A stretch of DNA of 64,000 nucleotides from Aridibacter sp965216195 (GTDB lineage Bacteria > Acidobacteriota > Blastocatellia > Pyrinomonadales > Pyrinomonadaceae): NCBI GenBank assembly GCA_965216195.1, contig OZ244151.1, forward strand, positions 2,108,001-2,172,000, given 5' to 3'. The notes below the pieces were generated by a model. It was not told the origin of the DNA. It saw nothing but the letters and a program-made list of their open reading frames with translations, and searched no databases. The position numbers and the translations under genes were made by a program. Shown here piece after piece: positions 9,174-18,438 of the stretch (positions are counted from its first letter, which is position 1; each line of letters opens with the position of its first letter).

Positions 9174-9668
9174 CTACTTTTTCGCCGAACGTTTTAAATC
9201 ACCGCTGACATCAACCTTCAATTTAGCCTTTTTTATCCCATCAAATGGCAATTTCACAAGCCCGTTTGTTTTGTCATCAAACTCGATCTGACCGTCACTG
9301 GCGCTAACTATTTTGCCGCTGAAGTTCCGCTGTCCGTTAATCGCCAAACCCATTTTGACTTTCGCGATATGGTCAGCAAAACGTTCAAAATCTTCAATCG
9401 AATAAAGTCCTCTTTCAATTCCCGGTGACGAAACTTCCAAGACATACGCCGACAAAATAAAATCCTCTCGATCAAGAATTTTGCTCAACGCCGTGCTGAC
9501 GCTAGAGCAATCGTCGTGTGTAATGCCTTCCGGCTTGTCAATTAAAACTCTTACCGTAGGTTTCGTTTTTGCGCCGACTATCTCTACATGAACGAGCTCC
9601 AGCCCGTTTTCGGCAACAATTGAATCGGCAAAACCACGGACTTTTTTCGCAATCTGAAAGTTGTCCAC
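9174..9668 (-). CDS. rimP: Ribosome maturation factor RimP
   Basis: RimP assists 30S maturation. The family blocks are GLELVHVEI, THDDCSSVSTALSKILD and LEVSSPGIERGL. The frame is open to a TTG at 9773. However, an intrinsic-terminator-like hairpin lies at 9683-9710 and the protein similarity begins near NFQIAKKVRGFADS, so the GTG at 9668 is the better start (164 residues). A weak GGA-rich stretch lies upstream of it. It is the first gene of the rimP-nusA-infB-rbfA-nrnA operon. Confidence 0.9.
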   Translation of the reverse strand: MDNFQIAKKVRGFADSIVAENGLELVHVEIVGAKTKPTVRVLIDKPEGITHDDCSSVSTALSKILDREDFILSAYVLEVSSPGIERGLYSIEDFERFADHIAKVKMGLAINGQRNFSGKIVSASDGQIEFDDKTNGLVKLPFDGIKKAKLKVDVSGDLKRSAKK

Positions 9669-9682
9669 AACCCAATTTTTTC

Positions 9683-9746
9683 CAAAATAAAAAGTGGGTG
9701 CGAAACCCACGTTTTGCGTTCCCACGCCCTGTAGGAAACGATTATA
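9683..9746 (-). promoter_or_regulatory. rimP-nusA leader: promoter -10 box and attenuator-like hairpin
   Basis: On the minus strand a perfect TATAAT lies at 9746-9741, just downstream of the preceding gene. About 25 bases after the expected start site a hairpin forms from GTGGGT (9710-9705), loop TTCGC and ACCCAC (9699-9694). It is followed at once by TTTTTATTTT. The U-tract ends about 15 bases before the rimP GTG, so there is no room for another promoter after it. Transcripts into the nusA operon must therefore read through it, which suggests attenuation. No good -35 box is seen 17 bp from the -10 box. Confidence 0.55.
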
Positions 9747-9780
9747 ATACACGAAAACATTCGCGCTTAGCAAACGATGT

Positions 9781-10188
9781 TTACAGGTTGTTTTTCACTT
9801 TTCCAATCCCGTTTTTTATTTCGTCGAATTTTTGTTCGACGAGCGCAAATTTCTCTTCAGAAAAGTCAGACAAAAAGTCATCTGTTATCACTAGAAATTC
9901 TTTAACGTTTGCACGAAGCCGTCTCGATTGTTTCTCAAGCTCCTTAGAATTATCCGTCCTGCCGGCAAGAAGTTTTTTCGCTTCCATTACCCCCCAATGA
10001 GTAATTACAACCACGTCTGCACGTCCTGCTTCGTTTATCCAGCCTGACTGGCTCATTTGCTTGAAAATATCGGAGTAGCTAGGGTGGAACCCCTCCTTTT
10101 TTACCAAATCGGCGAAATCGACCTTATTGGTATCTCTGCCCTTCGTTACCTCGAAGAGTTTGAGTAACATTTTGTGATATACGTCCAT
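9781..10188 (-). CDS. Small unknown protein, possible winged-helix fold
   Basis: The product is about 135 residues from the ATG at 10188; a TTG at 10251 would add 21 residues. It is soluble and charged. An N-terminal part (LVKKEGFHPSYSDIFKQMSQSGWI, read in pieces) could be a helix-turn-helix or winged helix. The rest is helical and probably coiled (about 80-130). I do not recognise the family. It lies between glk and the rimP operon on the same strand, 12 bp or more after unrelated genes. Its context gives no function. Confidence 0.6.
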   Translation of the reverse strand: MDVYHKMLLKLFEVTKGRDTNKVDFADLVKKEGFHPSYSDIFKQMSQSGWINEAGRADVVVITHWGVMEAKKLLAGRTDNSKELEKQSRRLRANVKEFLVITDDFLSDFSEEKFALVEQKFDEIKNGIGKVKNNL

Positions 10189-10263
10189 AGAATTTACAAA
10201 CCTAACCTTTAGATTTTGTAAAACATCTAATAAAACAAAAACCCGTGACAAATATTATTTTTA

Positions 10264-11190
10264 TTAATCTAGGGCTAAAAAAGCGGCACCAAGTATTCCA
10301 GCATCGTCGCCGAGCTTAGCCCGCACAAGTTTAACACGTTCGGCAGGCTCTCGATAAGCTCTTTTATTTATCTCATCTCTTAAAGGTGCGATGAAAAGTT
10401 CCCATCCGGCCGCCGCTCCACCTCCAATTACGATAGCTTCTGGATTCAGGGCATTGACTAATCCAGCCAAAAGAATCCCTAAATAAAACCCTTGCCTACG
10501 AAAAACTTCCTGCGCGATCTCATTACCATTACAAGCGAGATCGTAAACATCCTTCGAAGAAAGCGTTTCGACATCAGTAAAGGGAGCCCCTCCTTTTGAT
10601 AGCTCGTAAGCCATTCTAACAATTGCAGTTGCAGAAGCATATTGCTCAACACACCCAACACTTCCGCATCCGCATTCGCTTCCATCCGGCTCAATACATA
10701 TGTGCCCGATTTCCCCCGCCGTACCGTCAATGCCTCGAAGAAGCTTCCCCCCAATGATGAGCCCACCGCCAACGCCTGTTCCGAGCGTGACCATAATTGA
10801 ATTGCCGAAGCCCTTTGAGCCCCCGAGCCAATTTTCACCAACTGCAGCAGCGTTTGCATCGTTTTCAATAATGACCCGCGCTCCAATTCTCTTCCCGATA
10901 ACGCCGGTCAGCTTAACGCCATCCAATTCAGGAAGATTCGGTGCCTTCTTCACAATGCCCTTTTTGTAATCAACAGTTGCCGGAACTGCTAGCGACATCG
11001 CATCTAACTCGCCAGGAGAGTTCGCACTGCATTCCTTTCCGGCGTCAACAAATGCTTCCACAATTGCGTCGCCATCATCCGAACGCGGCGTTTTTCGTTT
11101 GGTGCGATAGAGAATCTCCCCGGCTTCGTTTACCGCCGCCATCCGTAAGTTTGTTCCTCCTAAATCTGAAGCAAATACAATTCTTCCCAT
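10264..11190 (-). CDS. glk: ROK-family glucokinase
   Basis: The 308-residue enzyme phosphorylates glucose, or a related hexose, with ATP. The nucleotide site DLGGTNLR lies near the start. ENDANAAAVGE and GTGVGGGLIIGG follow, and GTAGEIGHI is the ROK signature with the substrate-binding residues. The zinc site is a histidine followed by CGCGSVGCVEQY. The neighbouring malQ and the glycogen phosphorylase at 25.9 kb fit a role in using glucose released from glycogen or maltodextrin. It is the last gene of a run M14 peptidase-malQ-lipoprotein-antiporter-glk. Confidence 0.92.
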   Translation of the reverse strand: MGRIVFASDLGGTNLRMAAVNEAGEILYRTKRKTPRSDDGDAIVEAFVDAGKECSANSPGELDAMSLAVPATVDYKKGIVKKAPNLPELDGVKLTGVIGKRIGARVIIENDANAAAVGENWLGGSKGFGNSIMVTLGTGVGGGLIIGGKLLRGIDGTAGEIGHICIEPDGSECGCGSVGCVEQYASATAIVRMAYELSKGGAPFTDVETLSSKDVYDLACNGNEIAQEVFRRQGFYLGILLAGLVNALNPEAIVIGGGAAAGWELFIAPLRDEINKRAYREPAERVKLVRAKLGDDAGILGAAFLALD

Positions 11191-11211
11191 CGCAAACAGT
11201 CAACCTTAGTT

Positions 11212-13116
11212 TCAATCAATCGAATGAAACATCCTTTTCGCACTCTCAAGCGAATTTTCATTTCCAAGCAGCGTCAAAATATCATCATATCGTAAGACCG
11301 TCGCACCATTCGGTTGGATCAACTTGCCATCCCGCCTCAGCACAACTACCAGACAACCTTTCAAATCCAGCTCCGCGAGACTTCGGTTTGTGCTGCGTTT
11401 GGATTGAACCCTTACTTCGTCAATCCTTTCATCTTCAGGCTTTGTTGTGGCGAGCAGTTGAAACAAGCTCGGTCGCATAACCATGTTTTCCAAGATCGCT
11501 ACCGACGCCTCAACCGGACTCATCGTTTCGATCCCGGCGTCCTCGAATGCGGCGACATTTGAAGTAGTATTTGCTCGAGCAACAATTCGCCTGTCTCCAA
11601 AATTCGAACGAATCACCTGACTTATCAAAATATTAACTTTGTCGCTTGGCGTCGCAACAATAATTGCTTTGGCATTTGCTACTCCTGCCCTGCGTAGAAC
11701 ATCTACATCGGTTGCGTCCTCACAGTAAACATTTGCACCTTTAATTCTTCTTGCCTCTACACAATGATCCTTATCGGTATCAATTATTGAAACGGACTCG
11801 CCCTCCGCCGAGAGACGCTGCGCAAGTAATCGTGCAGTTTCGTCTGCACCTACAATTACAGTTAAACGTGGCATAACATTAAAGAATTTTGAAAGCCAAT
11901 CTGCCGCTGACCCTTCGATCAAAACCGTACCTAGGATAACCGCAAACACGAGTGAAACCAACAATTGCGCATCCCCAACCAGAGTTTGATTGGAGCTTTC
12001 GCGCCCGTGTTCGATCAATTCAAGGGCGAAAAAAGTTGCTACAGAAGCAGCTACGATTCCGCGGGGACCGAGAAACGAGATAAACCACTTTTCGTTTGTT
12101 TTGAGCTCGGACCCAAGCGTCGAAAGAAAAACGCGAACCGGTCTCACCAAGACCATTATCAAAATTACGAGTGCCAAACCCATCCAGCCAATCGCTGCCA
12201 GGTCTTCAAGGCGCAGACTCGCCGCAAGCAATATAAACACTGCTGAAATAGCGATCGAGGCCAAGTCTCCTTTGAATTCTTCGACCTGATGTTTGTGAGG
12301 AATATCGAGCGAACCAACCGCAATTCCCGCAATCGCCGCAGCCAAAACGCCGGACTCGTGTGCGACAAGCTCAGCGATCGTATAGGCGACCAAGGCACCC
12401 CCAAGAATCGCAAGACGCGTATATTTCGAAGGCAAAAGCCTGAAACGGTTTCCAATTAGCCAAATCAATAACGCAACAAAAATACCGGCAGCCGTTCCCG
12501 CAAAAACGGTCGTCGCACCATGTGCAGCAATATGCCCCCAATCGCCTTGATCCAAAATTGCCGTAAAAATAATCGCCGCGAGGATGACACCGAGCGGATC
12601 GGCAATAATCGATTCGCTTTCAAGCGTCGAACGCACCCGCCGATTTACATTCACCTTTTCGAGAATCGGAGTTATAACTGTCGGCCCCGTTACGGAAACG
12701 ATTGCGCCAAAAAGTATCGAAACCGACCAAGATAGACCAACAAGGTAATGAGCCAGGACACCCGCGAGCAGGGTTGTGATTACGAGCCCGACTGTTACCA
12801 AACCGCCTACCGCGCGCGACGTATGGCGAATGTCGTTTACATTTAAAAGGAGTCCGCCTTCGAAAACGATGATTGCAACCGCCATTCGGACGATCAAGCC
12901 TAAAATATCTTTCTCACGAAGAATCTCGGGCTGAACCAAACCAATAATATCTGGACCAAAAAGCACGCCAACAATCAAAAGCGGTCCGGTCGCAGGCATT
13001 CGAAATCTTTCGGCAAAAATTTGCGCGATCGTGCCTATGAGCAAAACACAGACCAATGTCAAAAGTATCGCCATTACGGGCGAATGTTTGCTGAGTTCGA
13101 AGAGGTATTCGCCCAT
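11212..13116 (-). CDS. CPA1-type cation:proton antiporter with C-terminal RCK (TrkA) domains
   Basis: The first 400 or so residues hold about twelve membrane segments of a Na+(K+)/H+ exchanger; FGAIVSVTGPTVITPIL contains the ion-translocation region. A Rossmann-like RCK_N domain follows at about 425-540 (VIVGADETARLLAQRL, then VYCEDATDVDVLRRAGV). An RCK_C-like end follows (RSLAELDLKGCLVVVLRRDG). Such regulatory domains normally bind nucleotides and gate transport. The ion is not predictable from sequence. The gene starts directly after the lipoprotein gene at 13117 and is probably co-transcribed with glk. Confidence 0.9.
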   Translation of the reverse strand: MGEYLFELSKHSPVMAILLTLVCVLLIGTIAQIFAERFRMPATGPLLIVGVLFGPDIIGLVQPEILREKDILGLIVRMAVAIIVFEGGLLLNVNDIRHTSRAVGGLVTVGLVITTLLAGVLAHYLVGLSWSVSILFGAIVSVTGPTVITPILEKVNVNRRVRSTLESESIIADPLGVILAAIIFTAILDQGDWGHIAAHGATTVFAGTAAGIFVALLIWLIGNRFRLLPSKYTRLAILGGALVAYTIAELVAHESGVLAAAIAGIAVGSLDIPHKHQVEEFKGDLASIAISAVFILLAASLRLEDLAAIGWMGLALVILIMVLVRPVRVFLSTLGSELKTNEKWFISFLGPRGIVAASVATFFALELIEHGRESSNQTLVGDAQLLVSLVFAVILGTVLIEGSAADWLSKFFNVMPRLTVIVGADETARLLAQRLSAEGESVSIIDTDKDHCVEARRIKGANVYCEDATDVDVLRRAGVANAKAIIVATPSDKVNILISQVIRSNFGDRRIVARANTTSNVAAFEDAGIETMSPVEASVAILENMVMRPSLFQLLATTKPEDERIDEVRVQSKRSTNRSLAELDLKGCLVVVLRRDGKLIQPNGATVLRYDDILTLLGNENSLESAKRMFHSID

Positions 13117-13824
13117 TTATTTTTTTATCGAAAATTCGCCATCAGCCCATTCAAGGTCATAGAGCTTTTCTCCCCGGCCGCTGACTTCGTAGTTTTCCTT
13201 TTGCTGAATAATGCGTTTTGCAAAAACCGGGATTTTTCTACCGTCCTTATCAAACTCGTAAATGTTGCTGGAGCTATACTCAGGAACAATTTCAAGCGAT
13301 ACATCTTCCCAATTGCCGTTTTCATAGCCCAGAAATCGCGAGTTGCTCCCGCGTTTGTCCAATACATTAAGCCCGACGATCTTTCCGCTTTCGGAGTGTC
13401 CAAAAACCACCATTTTAAGCTTCGGGTCTTCGCCTTCGCCGCAGCCTACATCTAAGAAGTTTGGCCCGCTCGCTTTCCCGAGACAATCTTCCAGGTAACC
13501 CTCCTTTCTCATCGCACAGTTCTTATCCGCGGTCTCATCACAACCCGGCACCTCAAAAAACTCATACGGCAAGAGCATAAAGAAATCACGTGCCGTTTTT
13601 GCCCCCGGCGCCCTAACATTTGGCAAACCTTCTCCAGTTTTCTTTGAGTCGCGATTCTCGGCATCGCTTGCCGCAGCTTCAGTTGAGCGGTCCGGTTTGC
13701 TTGTTTGTCTACCTGATTCTCCTCCAGGCTTATCAGAAACTTTTTCCGCTCCAGTCCAACACCCGTAGAGCGAAAACGTAAGAACCAGAGCCGCCACTAA
13801 CTTCAATGTTTTTGTATGTTTCAT
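13117..13824 (-). CDS. Hypothetical lipoprotein
   Basis: The 235-residue product starts best at ATG 13824 (MKHTKTLKLVAALVLTFSLYGC), giving a lipobox with Cys22; an in-frame ATG at 13866 would bury the signal peptide. After a Ser/Asp-rich linker comes a segment RDFFMLLPYEFFEVPGCD, with several cysteines (CDETADKNCAMR, DCLG, VGCGEGEDP). The C-terminus is beta-rich. The spacing suggests disulphides in the periplasm or at the surface. I do not recognise the family. It abuts malQ upstream and the antiporter downstream. Confidence 0.7.
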   Translation of the reverse strand: MKHTKTLKLVAALVLTFSLYGCWTGAEKVSDKPGGESGRQTSKPDRSTEAAASDAENRDSKKTGEGLPNVRAPGAKTARDFFMLLPYEFFEVPGCDETADKNCAMRKEGYLEDCLGKASGPNFLDVGCGEGEDPKLKMVVFGHSESGKIVGLNVLDKRGSNSRFLGYENGNWEDVSLEIVPEYSSSNIYEFDKDGRKIPVFAKRIIQQKENYEVSGRGEKLYDLEWADGEFSIKK

Positions 13825-13858
13825 AAGAAAATTTATACCTGAAAATCGCTTAGCAGTT

Positions 13859-15388
13859 TCACGCATCAGCTCGTCCGTATATCTCTGTCAGGTCGCTCAA
13901 GCGCTTAACAATGGAAGGGGAAATATCTTCCCAAGAAAACCGCCACTGCCAGTTTCCATTTTTCGTCGCCGGTGTGTTCATACGCGATTTATTTCCCAAC
14001 CCCAAAACGTCCTGCAACGGAACAATTGCAGTATCGGCGACAGAGGCAAAAACCCCACGTATGAAATCCCAGTGAACTTGCTTTCCGCCGGATGCAAGAT
14101 ATTTAAGGCTGTGCCTTCCGGCTTTGCTCAATTTTAGCCTTCCGGATTTTTTGCTTTTCTTGTGTTGGGCGCGATACCAGCCGACCGTTGTTTCATTATC
14201 ATGGGTTCCCGTGTAAGCGACGCAGTTTGTCACGTAGTTATGCGGGAGGTCAACATTCTTTGCATCCCCGCCAAACCCATATTGCAAAATCTTCATCCCG
14301 GGAAGACCGAAAAAGTCACGTAAGTTTTTGACGTCATCATCCATTGCTCCAAGATCTTCGGCAATCAAAGGCACATCGCCGATTCCGCGTCTGATCGCTC
14401 CAAATAAATCCCCGCCAGGTACACCAACCCAACTTCCGTTTTCGGCAGTTTTGTCCTTTCCGGGCACCTCCCAGGCTGCAACAAATCCACGGAAATGATC
14501 GATGCGCAAGACGTCCACTATATTTAATGCAAACTCAACCCGCGAAATCCACCATTTGAACCCATCTTCTTTCATTACGTCCCAGTCATAAATCGGATTC
14601 CCCCAAAGCTGTCCGGTTTTAGAAAAGTAATCGGGCGGGACACCTGCAACTACACGCGGCTTTAAATCTTCATTTAGTTTGAAATTTGACGGGTCGCTCC
14701 AAACATCCGCTGAGTCAAACGAAACAAAAATCGGCATATCGCCTATGATCTTGATTCCCTGCCCATTCGCGTAATTTTTTAGCCTCGACCATTGCCTGAA
14801 AAATAGAAATTGAAAAAACTTCTGCGCTTGCATTTCCTCAAACAGCTCGACGCGTGCATCGACAAGCGCATCCTCATCTCTCATTCTCAACGGCTTTGCC
14901 CATTTGAGCCACAACTTCTGATCCTGCGATTTTTTTATCGCCCTAAATAGAGCATAGTCTTCAAGCCACCAGCCCATCTGGCCGGTAAAAGTCTCGAAAG
15001 ATCGTTTAATGCTAATATCATCAACCAACCGAAATCTTTCGTAAGCCTTTTTTAACAGCTCATCTTTCCACTCGATAACCACCCCAAAATCTACTTTACT
15101 CTCCGGAAATCGTGGTCGTTCGTCTATATCGCGCCTCGTTATAAGTTTTTCGCTAAGCAAGACCTCCGGAGATATTAGATTTGTATTTCCCGCAAATGAC
15201 GAAAAGCTTTGGTAAGGCGAGTCGCCATACCCGGTCGGGCCCAAAGGAAGAATCTGCCAGTAAGTCTGTTTCGCACGTTTTAGAAAATCTACAAATTTAT
15301 ACGCAGAATCCCCCAGATCCCCAACGCCGAATTCATTTGGCAAAGAGGTGGGATGAAGGAGAATACCGCTAGCTCTTGGAAGTTTCAT
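13859..15388 (-). CDS. malQ: 4-alpha-glucanotransferase (amylomaltase)
   Basis: The 509-residue GH77 enzyme moves alpha-1,4-glucan segments between maltodextrins and releases glucose. The start RASGILLHPTSLPNEFG and WQILPLGPTGYGDSPYQS are diagnostic. Catalytic motifs are VLRIDHFRGF (nucleophile Asp), LIAEDLG (acid/base Glu) and YTGTHDNETT (third Asp). It would work with the glucokinase gene in the same run and with the distant glycogen phosphorylase to degrade storage glucan. Confidence 0.96.
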   Translation of the reverse strand: MKLPRASGILLHPTSLPNEFGVGDLGDSAYKFVDFLKRAKQTYWQILPLGPTGYGDSPYQSFSSFAGNTNLISPEVLLSEKLITRRDIDERPRFPESKVDFGVVIEWKDELLKKAYERFRLVDDISIKRSFETFTGQMGWWLEDYALFRAIKKSQDQKLWLKWAKPLRMRDEDALVDARVELFEEMQAQKFFQFLFFRQWSRLKNYANGQGIKIIGDMPIFVSFDSADVWSDPSNFKLNEDLKPRVVAGVPPDYFSKTGQLWGNPIYDWDVMKEDGFKWWISRVEFALNIVDVLRIDHFRGFVAAWEVPGKDKTAENGSWVGVPGGDLFGAIRRGIGDVPLIAEDLGAMDDDVKNLRDFFGLPGMKILQYGFGGDAKNVDLPHNYVTNCVAYTGTHDNETTVGWYRAQHKKSKKSGRLKLSKAGRHSLKYLASGGKQVHWDFIRGVFASVADTAIVPLQDVLGLGNKSRMNTPATKNGNWQWRFSWEDISPSIVKRLSDLTEIYGRADA

Positions 15389-15394
15389 ATTCGA

Positions 15395-17224
15395 TCAATT
15401 TCCGGCATCAAAAGTATGCCACTCTGCCGGAACTTCGTTACTATCAATAATCCTGCCTACCGGATAGACGCCGATTCGCTTGTCAAAATAAGGCGAACGC
15501 CGATAAAAGAAGTTCATACGAGCCCGCCGATCTTTCGCAAACTTTTCATCCTTAAGTTTTTCCTCAAATTCGTTGCGGAGTTTTTCGTCCTTTGCGAGCA
15601 TTTCCCGTGCGATATCCTCCATCACGTAACTCTCCGCATATTCCTTCTGCTCAAAAATCGTGTTGAAGAAACCCCAGTAAACTGCAGAATCGGGCGAATC
15701 TGGTTCGAGCCAGTGGATCGCCACATTCGCCGCTTCCTGATCCAAAGGTACAACCACCGAGTTTTTCGGGAAAAAGCGTTTTTCTTTTAGTGTTGCTTTT
15801 TTAAAGGAAAGCGTTAGATGTCCTTCGAATGGAAATCGCGCCCACTTGGGTTCGTCAAATCGATAACTTTCAACTTCAAACTCTGATGCGTTCTTGAGCC
15901 GAAAATACTTCACGCCGTGATAATCGAGCCTTTTAATAACTTCCTGCCACTGCGGAGGAACAATATAGGAAAGTGGCGGCGCAACCGACACAGCTACATT
16001 TGCTTTATCAAACCGTGGAATCGTCACGTCAAAAAGTTTCTTCCCATAAACAATTCGCTTTCCTCCCGAAATTTTAGATTCCTCAAACTTAATTTCCACT
16101 CCTTTAAAATTAAAGGGTGCTGATTCACGTACGATTCTTTGTCTCAGCGGAAATTTTCGGTTTGAAACAAACTCCCTCCCGCGTGTAATGGTTTCCTGAT
16201 CGGCTTTTTTATTTGCGGCAAAAAGGCTCTCTTTATTTTCGCCCACTTCCTCGATCGTATATCGAAGCACATCGTAGGTTCCACGAACTCGCGATTTGTA
16301 GTCTTTTAAGGAATGAGCCTCGATTAAAAGTCCGCTGCGATTGCGAAGGGGCGTGTATCCGGTTGCGAATCTCGGAGTTGCAATAAACGTAAATACCCCT
16401 TTAGTTGGATCCCCCCTGTCGGCAAATTGCAGATAGTGTGAAAGCAGATTCCCCTCTGATTCAACTTTTGGAACGACTCGTTTCTCGAAGTGCTCGTTCA
16501 TCCAATCGACTAGACTGGATGAAATCTCAGCGTGGTGAGCAAACTCGTAAGTAATGTTGTAGCGAAAATCTGCTCCGTCCGTGACGTGACAATCTATGAA
16601 AAAATCTGGCTTCCATTTATTCCAAAGTTTAAGCCATGCCTGGGTCTCCGGAGTGTCGGCCTTCAAATAATCACGGTTGAGATTCTGGTTAGCTGAATTT
16701 GCGCGAAATCCCATTTCCTCAGGACCGTTCTGATTAACGCGGTTGTATTTGGAGAAGAGTTCGTGTCCGTCAACATTATAAATCGGTACAAAAAGAATGA
16801 CCGTGTTATCCAGCAAATTGAGCCGCGTTTTTGTAATCGCAATATCGCGTAAAAGTGCAAAACCCGCATCTTTACCATCTGATTCACCTGAGTGAATCGC
16901 AGCCTGAACCAAGATGACCGCCTTGCCTTTCTTTCGCGCTGATTCGGGAGTAAACGAACCGCCCTTCGACGCAATGATAAGCGGAAGATCGCGTCCTTCG
17001 CTGCTCTTTCCAAAGGATTTATAAACTATAAGGCGCGATGCAGCGTCTAACCTTTTACTAAAGGAGATTGTCTCAGGATATCTAGGCGTTTTCCTGTAAC
17101 CTGTTTTTTCCGCATAGGTTTGCCATCTTTCAATTACGGCAACTGGATTGCTTTGGTTGGATACGTTAATAATTCCCACCAAAATGAAAATAAAGGTGCA
17201 AAATGCTTGGTAATAATGGAACAT
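15395..17224 (-). CDS. Secreted M14-family zinc carboxypeptidase
   Basis: From ATG 17224 the protein is 609 residues with a signal peptide (about 1-24). The zinc site His-x-x-Glu is in AAIHSGESDGKD (His111, Glu114), and the third zinc histidine is in DCHVTDGADF. A catalytic glutamate candidate lies in LLIEAHSLKDYKSR. The second half (from about 340) is a family-specific domain of unknown role. Frame extension to 17296 adds 24 residues that would hide the signal. It lies 6 bp upstream of malQ. Confidence 0.9.
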   Translation of the reverse strand: MFHYYQAFCTFIFILVGIINVSNQSNPVAVIERWQTYAEKTGYRKTPRYPETISFSKRLDAASRLIVYKSFGKSSEGRDLPLIIASKGGSFTPESARKKGKAVILVQAAIHSGESDGKDAGFALLRDIAITKTRLNLLDNTVILFVPIYNVDGHELFSKYNRVNQNGPEEMGFRANSANQNLNRDYLKADTPETQAWLKLWNKWKPDFFIDCHVTDGADFRYNITYEFAHHAEISSSLVDWMNEHFEKRVVPKVESEGNLLSHYLQFADRGDPTKGVFTFIATPRFATGYTPLRNRSGLLIEAHSLKDYKSRVRGTYDVLRYTIEEVGENKESLFAANKKADQETITRGREFVSNRKFPLRQRIVRESAPFNFKGVEIKFEESKISGGKRIVYGKKLFDVTIPRFDKANVAVSVAPPLSYIVPPQWQEVIKRLDYHGVKYFRLKNASEFEVESYRFDEPKWARFPFEGHLTLSFKKATLKEKRFFPKNSVVVPLDQEAANVAIHWLEPDSPDSAVYWGFFNTIFEQKEYAESYVMEDIAREMLAKDEKLRNEFEEKLKDEKFAKDRRARMNFFYRRSPYFDKRIGVYPVGRIIDSNEVPAEWHTFDAGN

Positions 17225-17494
17225 AATTTGGCAGAAAATTGATTTTAATGATGAAACTTGTAATTGAATTATTGTAAATACGTTTAGCAATAACAAATAA
17301 AAAAAGCGGATTTCTCCGGAACGTTGCGTTGCCTCAATTTTCGAGCAATTTTTACCAAGTTTTCGCTTCGATAAAATAACGCTTTTCTTTTATTTATTCG
17401 TATGATATAAACGTTGTGCATAGAGGCAAAATTTACAATATTTTCCGGTCCGCAGAAGTAAAGTGTAGATTATTGGAAATAGTTGCGCTTTTTG

Positions 17495-17523
17495 TTGACA
17501 TCACGTAACATTTCGTGTAAAAC
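17495..17523 (+). promoter_or_regulatory. Putative sigma-70 promoter of the FecR-like gene
   Basis: A perfect -35 box TTGACA (17495-17500) is followed, after 17 bp, by TAAAAC (17518-17523), a moderate -10 box. A strong ribosome binding site (AGAGGAG) stands just before the ATG at 17584. The gene-free spacer 17225-17583 is otherwise AT-rich with no reading frame; it also serves as the upstream region of the divergent M14 peptidase gene. Confidence 0.55.
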
Positions 17524-17583
17524 GTCTGTTATAGTTTTATTTGGAAATTATTTGAAATAAACGCGATACGAAAGAGGAGAAAT

Positions 17584-18327
17584 ATGAATATCTATACGTT
17601 GAATAGGAAAGCACTATCGATGTGCTTGATGGTTGCTGTATTTGCGACATACTCATTGAACGCTTTTGCAACCCCGCCGAAAACCGCCGGAGAAATCATC
17701 GTTTCTGGTAAGGCTTTAGGCGAGACTACCTCAGTCAAGGTCAACGGTAATTCGGTTGAAAATGGCAGTTCAATTTTTTCGACCAGCTCAATCAAAACGA
17801 CTGACTCTGAAGCTGTAGTTAATGTTGGCAAAATTGGCAGGGTGCAATTATCACCTTCGACCGACCTAAAACTCACTTTCGATAAAAGTAATTTTTCAGG
17901 TGATCTTACCCAGGGTAAGGTTATGGTGTTAAGTGCTTCGGAAGCTGAAAAAGTAGAAACAACTTTCAATATCCCGGGAGTTGGAAGCTTGAGATTGGCG
18001 CCAAATACGAGTGCCTCTTTCGCAGTTACTAAGAATGGGCTCAATGTAGAATTGCAAGCTGGTGAATTAACTTCAACCGGCACGGTTCGTGACATAATGG
18101 TTACATTGCCCGACGGGAAAAACGTTAATTTGACGACAGGTGCGACCGTTAATGCGGCGCAGTCAGGATGTTCCGGTTCAAACGGAAACTGCGGCAAAGC
18201 AGGTGCGGCTTGGATGTGGTGGGCATTGCTCTTTGGTGGTGCACTCGCTGGTATTCTTTACGCAGCAAGTCAAAAAGACGAGCTCGATCTGGGTGGCGGT
18301 GGAACCGTTATTAGCCCAAGTTCCTAA
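17584..18327 (+). CDS. Secreted FecR-domain-like protein with C-terminal membrane anchor (copy 1)
   Basis: The 247-residue product has a signal peptide (about 1-29) and a FecR-like beta domain (about 38-190). It then has a short Cys/Gly segment (SGCSGSNGNCG) and one membrane helix (about 207-228). A 15-residue tail ends GGGGTVISPSS. FecR-like domains normally occur in anti-sigma regulators or peptidoglycan/surface proteins; no sigma factor lies next to it. It is a paralogue of the next gene, sharing overall layout and the tail motif. The ATG has a very good ribosome binding site. Confidence 0.75.
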   Translation: MNIYTLNRKALSMCLMVAVFATYSLNAFATPPKTAGEIIVSGKALGETTSVKVNGNSVENGSSIFSTSSIKTTDSEAVVNVGKIGRVQLSPSTDLKLTFDKSNFSGDLTQGKVMVLSASEAEKVETTFNIPGVGSLRLAPNTSASFAVTKNGLNVELQAGELTSTGTVRDIMVTLPDGKNVNLTTGATVNAAQSGCSGSNGNCGKAGAAWMWWALLFGGALAGILYAASQKDELDLGGGGTVISPSS

Positions 18328-18346
18328 ACTCAAGATTATAAATCTC

Positions 18347-18393
18347 AGAGCCTTTTCTTTGCACTTATAGATGGGTATACTTGAAAAGGCTCT
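18347..18393 (+). terminator. Hairpin between the two FecR-like genes
   Basis: AGAGCCTTTTC (18347-18357) pairs perfectly with GAAAAGGCTCT (18383-18393) over 11 bp around a 25-base loop, followed by ATTTCT. The U-tract is poor. It may be a weak terminator or an RNA-stability structure separating the two genes. Confidence 0.5.
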
Positions 18394-18438
18394 ATTTCTA
18401 AAGTGATGAGTGGAGTCATCAGGAGGATATTGAATAAA

